Positions 43,701-51,517 of a stretch of 64,000 nt of DNA are shown here, piece after piece (the stretch's first letter is position 1; each line of letters opens with the position of its first letter). Source of the stretch: Vibrio rhodolitus (lineage in GTDB: Bacteria > Pseudomonadota > Gammaproteobacteria > Enterobacterales > Vibrionaceae); the NCBI RefSeq assembly GCF_003350325.1, contig NZ_QLYZ01000017.1:45234-109233 (forward strand), written 5' to 3'. A program made the position numbers and the translations under genes. The notes beneath the pieces were generated by a model. The model had not been told where the DNA came from. It made no database searches and was given only the letters and a program-made list of their open reading frames with translations.

Positions 43701-45573
43701 TTACGGCGGTGCTGGTGCAGATAATGCTGTTGGTGGCATAGGAAACGATACCCTCTCAGGCGCTGGCGGAAACGACATGTTAAGTGGCGAACAAGGACAA
43801 GATCTCATTGATGCTGGCGAAGGTAACGATACAGTCTCTGGCGGTGACGACAGCGACCTAATATTTGGTGGTGGCGGTAATGACCATTTATCCGGCGATA
43901 GTGGTAATGACGAACTCTATTCTGGAACAGGCAATGATCAACTCTTTGGCGGAGTCGGTGAAGATAAGCTTGTTGCTGAAGGTGGCACCAACACCCTCTC
44001 TGGCGGCACAGACAATGACATTCTTTTAGGAGGTAGCGGCGCTGATACATTGCTTGGCGGCGATGGCGACGATTACCTTGAAGATGACTCCAACAGCAAT
44101 ACCCTTGATGGTGGCGACGGACAAGACACGATTAAACTCGCAGGGGCAAACAACAGCGCCTTAGGCGGTGCAGGTGATGACACAATTGAGTCAACTGGCG
44201 CAGGTTCAAGCCTTATCGATGGCGGCGAAGGCAATGACACCATTAAAGCCTCAGGAGACAATAATGTTCTCACTGGCGGTTTAGGTAATGACTCTATTCA
44301 AGTATCAGGCACTGGTTACAACCAAATTGATGGTGGTGATGGTAGCGACTCCATCTCCGCACAAGGCGGAACCAACATTATCTCTGGTGGCGTAGGCAAT
44401 GATGTTATTTCTGTCGCCAGCGGAACGAACACCATCGACGGCGACGAAGGCAACGACCAAATTACTACCGGTAGTGGCGTAGATGCTCTTTCTGGTGGTG
44501 CTGGACAAGATACGCTAAGTGCTGGTGATGGTGCAGACACTCTCGATGGTGGCGCCGACCACGACAAGCTCTATGGCGGTTCTGGCGATGACAGTCTACA
44601 AGGTGGTGACGGCAATGACTCACTGTGGGGGCAAAACGATCACGATACGCTAGCTGGCGGTTTGGGAAATGACTATCTATCCGGCGGCTCAGGCAATGAT
44701 ACGCTACATGGTAACGAAGGCGATGACACACTGCGTGGAGACTCCGGAAATGATGAGCTCTGGGGCGGTGACGGTGCTGATAACCTAAGTGGCGGTGGTG
44801 GCAGTGACACACTTTACGGTGAGGATGACAATGATACCCTCTCCGGCAATGGGGGTAATGACATGCTTTATGGTGCAAAAGGTGATGACAAACTATCTGG
44901 TGGTTCTGGCGAAGACTACGTCTCAGGCGGAGAAGGCAATGACACGCTAAATGGCAATGATAACGCTGATACGCTCGATGGTGGTATTGGTAACGACTCT
45001 CTCTCCGGTGACTCTGGTGATGACACCTTGTTTGGTCAAACCGGTGATGACCTCTTAGATGGTGGCTCAGGGGTTGACCAACTCTTTGGTGGTGCCGGTA
45101 ATGACACGCTAGTATTTGACTCGGAAGAGTTCGAAGGTGGCGAAGGCAACATGGTTCACTTTAGCGGAGGGGCGGACTTTGATGTACTTTTAGTCGGTGA
45201 TGACAACGAAACGAACATGATTGATATGAGCCACAACGCCTTTCAAGAACTTGAAGGGGTCAATATTAACTCTACCGATACAGAGCTTGCCCTAGCACTT
45301 GATAAAATCGCAGCCAACAACACCGCGGGCGAAACCGCAGGACAATTCGTCTGCACTGGCGCAAGTAGCATTGACCTAAGTGGTTGGGGATGGCAACTCA
45401 CCGAGAGCAACATCGAAATGAGTGATTCACTACAAAGCATCTATCAAGCAAGCAACATCGATACTGGCTCTCTCTACGGCTATCGCTTTGAAAATGAATC
45501 CGGTCAAGAAGTGGTCCTCTGGAGTGACCTAGACAGCAATGATATTAACTTCCCTGAAACTAATGATGTTTAA
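40711..45573 (+). CDS. Giant RTX-repeat calcium-binding protein, type I secretion substrate
   Basis: 1620 residues, strongly acidic, no signal peptide, AGGAGAAGG before the ATG. After a short RTX-like start (1-65), residues about 70-190 form a non-repeat region with Ig/beta-sandwich character. About 190-1470 is almost uninterrupted RTX nonapeptides of the GGxGxDxLx type that bind calcium and fold after export. The last 150 residues are non-repeat (DVLLVGDDNETNMIDMS, ELEGVNI) and probably hold the secretion signal. No protease, lipase or adhesin domain is visible, so a structural matrix or surface role is likely. A type I ABC/HlyD pair follows on the opposite strand. Confidence 0.88.
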   Translation: MEGTKHDDVIVGTSEDDAVNSRSGNDEISTLDGDDFVAAGEGSDTIAAGDGADTVLGDIEYQLNEEETPQNNNDHSWGTAATIYEHSSEQGEKTSHSLKLDNFAVNQAVQTSTSASGFTEHEEVTIEISDEQGNVIATQVAAVDQNGQITVNVDIPESDLPADGSVVITFLDQQSNPISQIDDMNVQVRNIYNDTIDGGAGDDILKGQQGDDTIYGGEGNDFLDGDINDDTLHGGSGNDVLVGGSGDDALYGDEGNDTLLGSDGDDKLYGGDGDDLLMGELGDDHLEGGDGNDTLIGDDGQDTLLGGEGHDKLFGGKDADTLAGNAGNDEIHGEEGDDTISAGDGNDFVLGGTGTDNISGGLGEDLLLGGDGDDIVTGDDGHDTLVGELGDDHLSGGEGNDTLYGDVGDDTLIGGAGDDQLYGGEGNDTIEGGEGHDVIHANEGIDTITTGLGDDQVYAGSGDDIINTGEGNDTVFGETGNNTIDSGSGDDTIYTDAGNDSITSGEGHDTIYAGDGDNTLVTGDGDDLMYAGSGADSISTESGHDTIFAGDGNNTIDSGSDNDTVYAGSGSDSVTLGSGHDKAFTGDGADTIYAGEGNDQVFAGGGDDKILGEQDNNQLFGEAGNDQLIAGANASELYGGSGQDTLTGSEESDKLYGGSDDDSINANAGDDIIEGNEGNDTIDAGEGHDTVFGGQGDDQITGGVGNDTLIGDSGDDTLLGGEGDDVLVGGKGADTLDGGSGRSEIYGEDGDDTLISADQDDLLSGGAGNDNISSGLGADTVFAGAGDDQVETGEGNDTVYGESGVNTINTGIGDDTVYGGTDSDTISTGEGIDQIFAGAGADSIDAGEGDDHIDAGEGNDLVQGGAGNDALFGGGGDDELIGGEGYDFIAGGAGNDTIRDDGQDTILGEQGNDTLYAAQTGSHNIFGGEGDDTIIGSDVADTLYGGADADTITGGSGDDVLYAGEGADNIDAGTGNDTVYGEAGSNTILLGEGDDTLYGGAGADNAVGGIGNDTLSGAGGNDMLSGEQGQDLIDAGEGNDTVSGGDDSDLIFGGGGNDHLSGDSGNDELYSGTGNDQLFGGVGEDKLVAEGGTNTLSGGTDNDILLGGSGADTLLGGDGDDYLEDDSNSNTLDGGDGQDTIKLAGANNSALGGAGDDTIESTGAGSSLIDGGEGNDTIKASGDNNVLTGGLGNDSIQVSGTGYNQIDGGDGSDSISAQGGTNIISGGVGNDVISVASGTNTIDGDEGNDQITTGSGVDALSGGAGQDTLSAGDGADTLDGGADHDKLYGGSGDDSLQGGDGNDSLWGQNDHDTLAGGLGNDYLSGGSGNDTLHGNEGDDTLRGDSGNDELWGGDGADNLSGGGGSDTLYGEDDNDTLSGNGGNDMLYGAKGDDKLSGGSGEDYVSGGEGNDTLNGNDNADTLDGGIGNDSLSGDSGDDTLFGQTGDDLLDGGSGVDQLFGGAGNDTLVFDSEEFEGGEGNMVHFSGGADFDVLLVGDDNETNMIDMSHNAFQELEGVNINSTDTELALALDKIAANNTAGETAGQFVCTGASSIDLSGWGWQLTESNIEMSDSLQSIYQASNIDTGSLYGYRFENESGQEVVLWSDLDSNDINFPETNDV

Positions 45574-45576
45574 GCT

Positions 45577-45818
45577 GGAACGTTAAATTGCGGATGCAGG
45601 AAAGCGGCGCATCGCGCCGCTTACGAGGAGTGCGACGTAAAGCAAAGTTTTACCTACGGAACGCAAGCTACGGATGTGGGAACGTAGAGCAAAGCTCTAC
45701 TTATGGAGTGGTATATCGTATTCTCAAGTGTTCTGCTCTAAAAAGCAGTGCTCTCCATGAGCGAAGCGCTCGGTAACTAAGTGTTCCCTCCTCCCGCATC
45801 CGTGAGCGCAGCGTTCCA
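45577..45818. repeat. Cluster of REP-like palindromic units
   Basis: The core GGAACG-N7-9-CGGATG-N-RGGA occurs three times: from 45577 and from 45658 on the plus strand, and ending at 45818 on the minus strand. Hairpins sit between them: AAGCGGCGC-ATC-GCGCCGCTT (45602-45622), GTAAAGCAAAGTTTTAC (45637-45653) and GTAGAGCAAAGCTCTAC (45684-45700), the latter two differing by pair-preserving changes. The first hairpin may also serve as end of the RTX message. Confidence 0.7.
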
Positions 45819-45820
45819 AT

Positions 45821-46075
45821 CTATACCAACTGCTTATAACATTTTTGCTCGCAATTTGGGCAATGATAAGCGTGGCGATCCACCTTGGCGGCGCAGTGAG
45901 GGCAATAGCCATGACGTCGATCTTGGCTACACAAGATTAGAATCAAGCCTATCGGTCCTAAAACATAACCAAGCAAAATACCCGCTACTGTGTTTTTCTT
46001 GTGGTAACCAACAAGCGCAGACACAACCATGAAGAAGCCGTAAAAACAGAGCCAAAATAACATCTCGTCGCTCAT
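45821..46075 (-). CDS. Small membrane protein with zinc-ribbon tail
   Basis: 84 residues. Two membrane segments (about 5-21 and 29-48) are followed by a zinc-ribbon: CPHC and CPNC pairs spaced by 11 residues, plus a further Cys near the end. Its start overlaps the stop of the HlyD-type adaptor gene by one base, so it belongs to the secretion operon. Function unknown; zinc ribbons of this sort often mediate contacts. Confidence 0.7.
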   Translation of the reverse strand: MSDEMLFWLCFYGFFMVVSALVGYHKKNTVAGILLGYVLGPIGLILILCSQDRRHGYCPHCAAKVDRHAYHCPNCEQKCYKQLV

Positions 46076-47379
46076 TACACTTCCCTCATTGCTTTGCCCA
46101 CACCCACCATTATTGGGCTAACTAGGTAATCCCATAACGTGCGCTCCTCACCAAGGATTAGCACTTCAGTCAGCATTCCGGGATATAATTCTACACCATG
46201 GTGTTTGACCAGCTTATCGACAGCATCTGCATCAAAGCGAATCGTAACCAAATAGCCTTGTGTTGCTTGTTCATCCCCACCTTGTACCACTCTGTCTGCC
46301 GAGACATGCAATACTTGCCCTTCCACTGGCGGTGTATTGCGCGCACTGTATGCGGTTAAGCGCACACGCGCCTCTAACCCAGGGCGAACAACATCAATAT
46401 CTTTCGGTGAAACTACCGCTTCAACAATCAGCTCATCACTATCCGGTACGATTTCCATTAGGATTTGACCTGGCTTAATCACGCCACCAATACTAGCGAT
46501 ATTCATTCCAACTACCTTGCCAGCAAATTCACTGCGGATAAGGATACGTTCGCGAATATCCAGTGCAGTAGTGATCAATTGCTGCACATCCCTAAGTTCA
46601 TCATTCACAGCTTTAAGCTGGGTTGCGTATTCTCTTTGTAGTTCAAGAAGTTGGTTTTGATAGCTTTGGTGCAACGACTCAAGCTCTCGTTGGGTAACAT
46701 CAATGGTGAGACTGATTTCCGCAAGCTCTGCATCAATGCGAGCCTTATGACGCAATAACTCTAGCATACGAGTTTTTGACACATACCCTTTTTCAACCAG
46801 ACCTTTTGTCATGGCAACTTCTTGCTGAACCAAATCTCGCTGGGTTGAAATGGCTTTTTTCTGAAATTGATTGCCTTTGATTTTCTCTTCAAATAGCGCG
46901 AGTTGTTGCTGATACTGAGAATCTAACAGCTGCTGACGTAACTTCGCTTGTTCGAACTGGACGATTTCGCTACGTAAAAGTGCCTCAACCACCAAGGTTT
47001 CATCCCCTTGCTGTAACACTTCAGACCAAGTGATCGCCGCTTTATCTTCATTTAGCGCAATAAGCCGGGCTTGCTGAGCAAGCAAAGAATAACTGCGATA
47101 GAGAAAACGACGATAATCCGCTTCTGCTTTAGTATCAGACAGTTCAATCAGTGGTTGTCCAACTTCCACCTGCTGACCTTCTTTAACAAATACTTGCTTA
47201 ACCCAACCACCTTGCAAATGCTGAATTTGCTTACGTTTACTCTCAACCACCAAACTGCCTTGCGCGACCGACGCAGAGCTTAACGCCATATTCATCGACC
47301 AAAATAAGAAACCGCCCACGGTAAGCAACGAAATAATCGTACCTGCTACAATTAAGCGCTTTGTACTAAATAGTTCCAT
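46075..47379 (-). CDS. Type I secretion periplasmic adaptor (HlyD/PrtE family)
   Basis: 434 residues. One N-terminal membrane segment (about 9-31), a lipoyl/barrel-sandwich half (VVESKRKQIQHLQGG, VKEGQQVEVGQPLIEL), a long alpha-helical hairpin (about 100-270, charged and Gln-rich coiled coil), the second lipoyl half (GGVIKPGQILMEIVPDSDELIVEA) and a beta-barrel C-terminus. It bridges the inner-membrane ABC exporter to a TolC-type channel. It is 11 bases downstream of the ABC exporter gene. Likely cargo is the RTX protein encoded next door. Confidence 0.93.
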   Translation of the reverse strand: MELFSTKRLIVAGTIISLLTVGGFLFWSMNMALSSASVAQGSLVVESKRKQIQHLQGGWVKQVFVKEGQQVEVGQPLIELSDTKAEADYRRFLYRSYSLLAQQARLIALNEDKAAITWSEVLQQGDETLVVEALLRSEIVQFEQAKLRQQLLDSQYQQQLALFEEKIKGNQFQKKAISTQRDLVQQEVAMTKGLVEKGYVSKTRMLELLRHKARIDAELAEISLTIDVTQRELESLHQSYQNQLLELQREYATQLKAVNDELRDVQQLITTALDIRERILIRSEFAGKVVGMNIASIGGVIKPGQILMEIVPDSDELIVEAVVSPKDIDVVRPGLEARVRLTAYSARNTPPVEGQVLHVSADRVVQGGDEQATQGYLVTIRFDADAVDKLVKHHGVELYPGMLTEVLILGEERTLWDYLVSPIMVGVGKAMREV

Positions 47380-47390
47380 ATAACGCCTCC

Positions 47391-49085
47391 TTAAGCAGTT
47401 TTCGCTTTGGTCTGTGAAATAGTCTCACTTTCAACATGTAAGCCAAGAAACTGCTCACAAGTCCCCGCTTTTTCAACTTTGCCATCTTTGAGTTTGATAA
47501 CCCAATCCATCTGGCGCAAAAAGCCCGGTCGGTGACTAATCATCACCACAGTAATTTGCTTCTCTTTGCAATGTTGCAACACTATCGCAAGCGCCGTTTC
47601 CCCTTCAGGGTCAAGATTCGAGTTAGGCTCATCCAAAACCAGTACCTTAGGGTTAGAGTAGACTGCGCGCGCAAGTCCAATACGTTGCTTTTGCCCACCA
47701 GATAGCAGTACCCCACCCTCACCAATATAAGTGTCATAGCCTTCAGGAAGCGCCATAATTAACTCATGGATACAAGCCAACTTGGCTGCATGTACCACTG
47801 CATCGTCATCCCCTTCGGTAAAACGGCAAATGTTTTGCTTTACCGTCCCAGCAAGCAAGCCCACATGTTGCGGTAAGTAACCTATGTATTGCCCAAATTG
47901 GTTGAGATCCCACTTCTCTATACTCGCCCCATCAATCATGATCTCCCCCATGGTTGGAGGATAAATCCCCATCAGCAGTCCCGCTAATGTCGACTTGCCA
48001 GAACCGGAATTGCCCATCACTGCCAAGGCATTACCAGCGCCTAGTTTAAAGTTAATCGCTTGAATAGTTGGCTTACGCGCATTGGGAAACTTTAAACTCA
48101 CATTGGTAAATTGAATTTCACCCTTAGGCTCTGGCAACAGTGTCTTTTTGGTTTGCTCTTGCTCTAAAACCACTTTGTTTAAGCTTTGCCAAGCTTTAAA
48201 AGCGCTATACCAAGACTTCCAACCACTCACTGCGCTTTCAAATGGGCTAAGTACTCGACCAATAAGAATTGAACTCGCGATAACAGCACCAATCCCGATA
48301 TGTTGTCCTAACGCAAGGTAGACCCCACAGGTCAGCACCGCGACTTGTAATAAAGTGCGAGCATAACGGCTAATCGCCAGCAAAAGACTCGCACGAGAAT
48401 TTACCAACCACTGCTGCTGCAAAACTTGAGCATTTGTCTCTTGCCAAGCCTTACCGACGTTTTCACTCATTCCCATCGCTTTCAGTGTGGGGGCATTTCT
48501 CAAATAATCATTCAGTTCCATGCTCACTTTAGCGGTTGTCTCTTGCGCTTGCGCACTCATCTTACGTCCACCTAGCATCATCAAAAGTGCAAGTGCTGAA
48601 AAAACCACAACCCCAACCAGAGCAACCAAACCAATGTATGGGTGAAAAGCAAATAAGAGCAGCAGAAACAAAGGTGTAAATGGTAAGTCTAGAATTGAAC
48701 TGGTCGAAGGTGAGACGAGGAAATTACGCAAAGTGGTTAAGTTTTGCAGCGCATGCTTCTCAATACGATTGGCTTTGGATGAGGCTGCAATGCTACCAGC
48801 CAAAAGATGACCACTTAACGTTGCGTCCAATTTGAGCGCTGAACGCTGCATAAGCATGGTGCGAATATGCTCTAGTAAAGCTTGTGAGGATACCAAGAAG
48901 AGTGTAATAGCCAAGAGTGCCAGTAAGGTTTCCACACTCGCACTACTCATCACCCGATCAAACAGTTGTAAACTGTAGACTGGCACCGCTAACACCAAAA
49001 AGTTGATGCCGACACTAAAGCTAATCGCTGCCCACAGCTCCTTTCGAACAGCATCGAAAGGATTTTTTATACCCAATTCCATCAT
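47391..49085 (-). CDS. Type I secretion ABC exporter (PrtD-like permease/ATPase)
   Basis: 564 residues. Membrane domain with about six segments (1-310) and an ATPase domain (330-550): Walker A GNSGSGKST, signature LSGGQKQRIGLARA, Walker B VLVLDEPNSNLD and the switch His in VVMISHRPG. There is no C39 peptidase or C39-like N-domain, consistent with RTX export by the PrtD/AprD type. It drives export of a C-terminally tagged substrate directly to the medium. No TolC gene is in the window, as is common. Confidence 0.93.
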   Translation of the reverse strand: MMELGIKNPFDAVRKELWAAISFSVGINFLVLAVPVYSLQLFDRVMSSASVETLLALLAITLFLVSSQALLEHIRTMLMQRSALKLDATLSGHLLAGSIAASSKANRIEKHALQNLTTLRNFLVSPSTSSILDLPFTPLFLLLLFAFHPYIGLVALVGVVVFSALALLMMLGGRKMSAQAQETTAKVSMELNDYLRNAPTLKAMGMSENVGKAWQETNAQVLQQQWLVNSRASLLLAISRYARTLLQVAVLTCGVYLALGQHIGIGAVIASSILIGRVLSPFESAVSGWKSWYSAFKAWQSLNKVVLEQEQTKKTLLPEPKGEIQFTNVSLKFPNARKPTIQAINFKLGAGNALAVMGNSGSGKSTLAGLLMGIYPPTMGEIMIDGASIEKWDLNQFGQYIGYLPQHVGLLAGTVKQNICRFTEGDDDAVVHAAKLACIHELIMALPEGYDTYIGEGGVLLSGGQKQRIGLARAVYSNPKVLVLDEPNSNLDPEGETALAIVLQHCKEKQITVVMISHRPGFLRQMDWVIKLKDGKVEKAGTCEQFLGLHVESETISQTKAKTA

Positions 49086-49147
49086 CCAACCAACTTTGTT
49101 GCATATAGTTATAGATTGAGTATAGACCGTGTCATGCGCCTCGCTAG

Positions 49148-49792
49148 TTAAAGTAATTGATACTTCTGACTAATTTCATCTCCTGTCGCAAGCTCACGGT
49201 GGCTTTCTTTGATGATCCAATTGATCGGGTTTCTCACCCAAGGCTGTGGGTCGTCAAAAGGAAAATGATTGACGCCACGAAGTGCAACGACCTTCAAACC
49301 AAGTGACTGGCATGTTTCAATACAACGTTTGGCATGCCAAGCTTGAGCCACCACAATTACATTGAAACCAAGCTTTTTACTTTTGGCTCTCGCGACCACG
49401 TCAGCAGTAGTCTGATAGTCTAGATCAGCTATCGTAAAGTGATTGATATCAGCAAGATGAGAAGCAATCTCTTGTTGCAGACAAAGCGGTAGATTTGACG
49501 TTTGCTTTGTTAAGTCCCTGACAAGCGACGCCAGTTTGCTATTTGTTGACTCGCCATCGCCAAAGGAAAATGCCAATAGAAAATCAGCCTGTTCAATTTG
49601 ACCAAAGTCATCGGTATAGAGGGTTTGATTTTGTAGATAATCGAACACGCGAGCTCTTGATTCCTCAGTAAGAGGATACTCACCCGAGGCGTATTGATAA
49701 ATAGGATCTTGCGGCAAGGGAGAAGCAAGCAAGCTTAAAGGGGCAGCCCCAAATGATTCAACGAAAGCACGGAAATATTGCATTATTCTCAT
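49148..49792 (-). CDS. DUF218/YdcF-like protein
   Basis: 214 residues, no clear signal peptide. The C-terminal half has the SanA/YdcF-type pattern: VIVVAQAWHAKRCIETCQSLGLKVVALRG then a proline-rich stretch and IIKESHREL, corresponding to the yH-x2-R and late basic motifs of DUF218. The N-terminal half is less typical (the usual GGG motif is replaced by AFSFGDGEST). DUF218 proteins are linked to envelope biogenesis. It is 62 bases upstream of the exporter gene on the same strand and may be first in that operon. Confidence 0.55.
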   Translation of the reverse strand: MRIMQYFRAFVESFGAAPLSLLASPLPQDPIYQYASGEYPLTEESRARVFDYLQNQTLYTDDFGQIEQADFLLAFSFGDGESTNSKLASLVRDLTKQTSNLPLCLQQEIASHLADINHFTIADLDYQTTADVVARAKSKKLGFNVIVVAQAWHAKRCIETCQSLGLKVVALRGVNHFPFDDPQPWVRNPINWIIKESHRELATGDEISQKYQLL

Positions 49793-50045
49793 ACCTAACT
49801 AAATACAAATCCATTTAGCCAGAACTGTCCGTTGAATTATTTTTTATGATTGTTATTGCAAAAACACAAATTATGTTCGGTGGTGAATATAAACCCCGAT
49901 AAAAAAGTCTCAACCTCTTTTTCAACTCTAGCTCATATTCTTCTTATAGGTCGATTTTAGTTGGCTCACACAATACATTTAAAAACGTCCGACTATTCAT
50001 ACCGATGTAGCAAATAGTTAATCTTGTATTATCATTATCTTAGGA

Positions 50046-51455
50046 TTGAAACTGAACGGATACTCCTACTTGGAATCACGCCGATTAACTGCCTCTATCA
50101 TTACAGGATTGCTGATCTGCTTGCCAATAATTTGTTTGGCAAGCGCGGATAGCATGGATGAAGAGATCAGCTTTTATGGGCAACGAAGTGTCACTTCACC
50201 ACAGCATCAGAAGCAAACGACACCTCAATTCCATCGACGAGTCATTGCCCCACCCATAGTCCAAACGCATGAGCAAGATGAAGATATTGCGGCAGATTTA
50301 CATCAACAGCTTCCGATTCGCTATAAATTAAGCCGCAATGAATTACTGTTGGCAAAGAAAGCACAGCACTACATCGATAACAATCGGCGCGCGAAAACGG
50401 GGCTTTGGGATTCAGTGCAAGGCTATGCGCACACCACCATGTGGGATGTTGGCAGCGGCATTGCTGCCACCATGGCGTTAGAAGCACTACAGTTAAAAAG
50501 CCGCGAAGAAGCGCATATTGAATTATCTCAAACGCTAGCAACATTACATCAATTACCCTTGTATAAAGATCTATTGCCTAACCGTGAATACAGCACCAAA
50601 ACAGGCAAGCCGTCGGGAAGCCTCAGTACAACAAAAACCAATGGGAATGGCTGGTCTGCGCTCGATATTGGTCGTTTGCTGATCTGGCTTAATATCCTTT
50701 CAGAGCAACACCCTGAATTCGAACCTCAAATCACGGCTCTGGTGAAAAAATGGCAGCTAGAAAAAGCGGTCCACCAAGGCACTTTATTCGGGACAAAACT
50801 CTACAAAGGCAAAGAGTACTATCGCCAAGAAGGTCGACATGGCTATCTACAATACGCGGCAACGGGCTTTAAGATGTTTAACTTTGATATTCCACTACCA
50901 AAACTGGAGCGTTATATCAAAACCGTAGACATCTCTGGTTCTAACATTGAAGTGGATACCCGCAACGTGCCATTTTTAACCAGTGATCCATTTGTTCTAG
51001 CTAGTATCGAGTTTGGGCAAAATGGAGGTTGGAATCAGTTAGACACAATCTATCAATTACATAAGCAACGCTCAATTGCCGAAAGCAAACTATACAGTTA
51101 CGCAGAAGATGCGATGAACAAAAACCCTTGGTTCGCCTATAACAACCTGTTTTATTACGGTCAGCCTTGGACAAGCGTTAGCCCTGCGGGCAAAGTTATC
51201 GAGAACCCGCAAACTTTTAGTCACAAAGTCGCCTTCGGTTTCAGTGTTTTATTTGAGGATGAGTTCAGTGAGCAACTATTCCAATCTGTACTAACCAATA
51301 GCCTGCACGCACGCTCTATTCCGACTGGGAAATATGAAAATGGCGGGCTCAACACCGCATTCAACATTAATACAAATTCACTTATCTTAGTCGCGCTCTG
51401 GTACAAACAAAATGGTAGGCAACCTATCGCCCATGTAACAGAATCAGAACACTAA
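50046..51455 (+). CDS. DUF3131-family exported protein (fourth paralogue)
   Basis: 469 residues if it starts at the TTG at 50046; the site is poor (AGGA directly before it), so the start is uncertain. A hydrophobic signal segment (about 16-33, ending LASA) precedes a 65-residue Gln/His-rich linker. DUF3131 motifs: KTGLWDSVQGYAHTTMWD near 118-135, SALDIGRLLIWL near 205, QEGRHGYLQYAATG near 260, NPWFAYNNLFYYGQPW near 360, SHKVAFGF near 390 and NTNSLILVALWY near the end. Separated from the other three paralogues by 16 kb and on the other strand, next to the secretion operon. Confidence 0.78.
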   Translation: MKLNGYSYLESRRLTASIITGLLICLPIICLASADSMDEEISFYGQRSVTSPQHQKQTTPQFHRRVIAPPIVQTHEQDEDIAADLHQQLPIRYKLSRNELLLAKKAQHYIDNNRRAKTGLWDSVQGYAHTTMWDVGSGIAATMALEALQLKSREEAHIELSQTLATLHQLPLYKDLLPNREYSTKTGKPSGSLSTTKTNGNGWSALDIGRLLIWLNILSEQHPEFEPQITALVKKWQLEKAVHQGTLFGTKLYKGKEYYRQEGRHGYLQYAATGFKMFNFDIPLPKLERYIKTVDISGSNIEVDTRNVPFLTSDPFVLASIEFGQNGGWNQLDTIYQLHKQRSIAESKLYSYAEDAMNKNPWFAYNNLFYYGQPWTSVSPAGKVIENPQTFSHKVAFGFSVLFEDEFSEQLFQSVLTNSLHARSIPTGKYENGGLNTAFNINTNSLILVALWYKQNGRQPIAHVTESEH

Positions 51456-51517
51456 GATAGCAGTAGCCAAAATATCGACTAGGCTTTGAATATCAACAAT
51501 AAAAAAGTAAATCTGTC

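Noticed and set aside
41390..44878. Several open frames on the minus strand and other plus frames inside the RTX gene
   Set aside because: They are mirror images of the repeat DNA with biased composition (His/Arg/Tyr or Ser/Pro only) and have no ribosome binding sites.
40711..45573. Many near-identical 27-bp DNA repeats that might suggest a CRISPR or satellite array
   Set aside because: They are in frame and encode RTX nonapeptides through the whole 1620-codon frame; spacing and spacers do not fit CRISPR.
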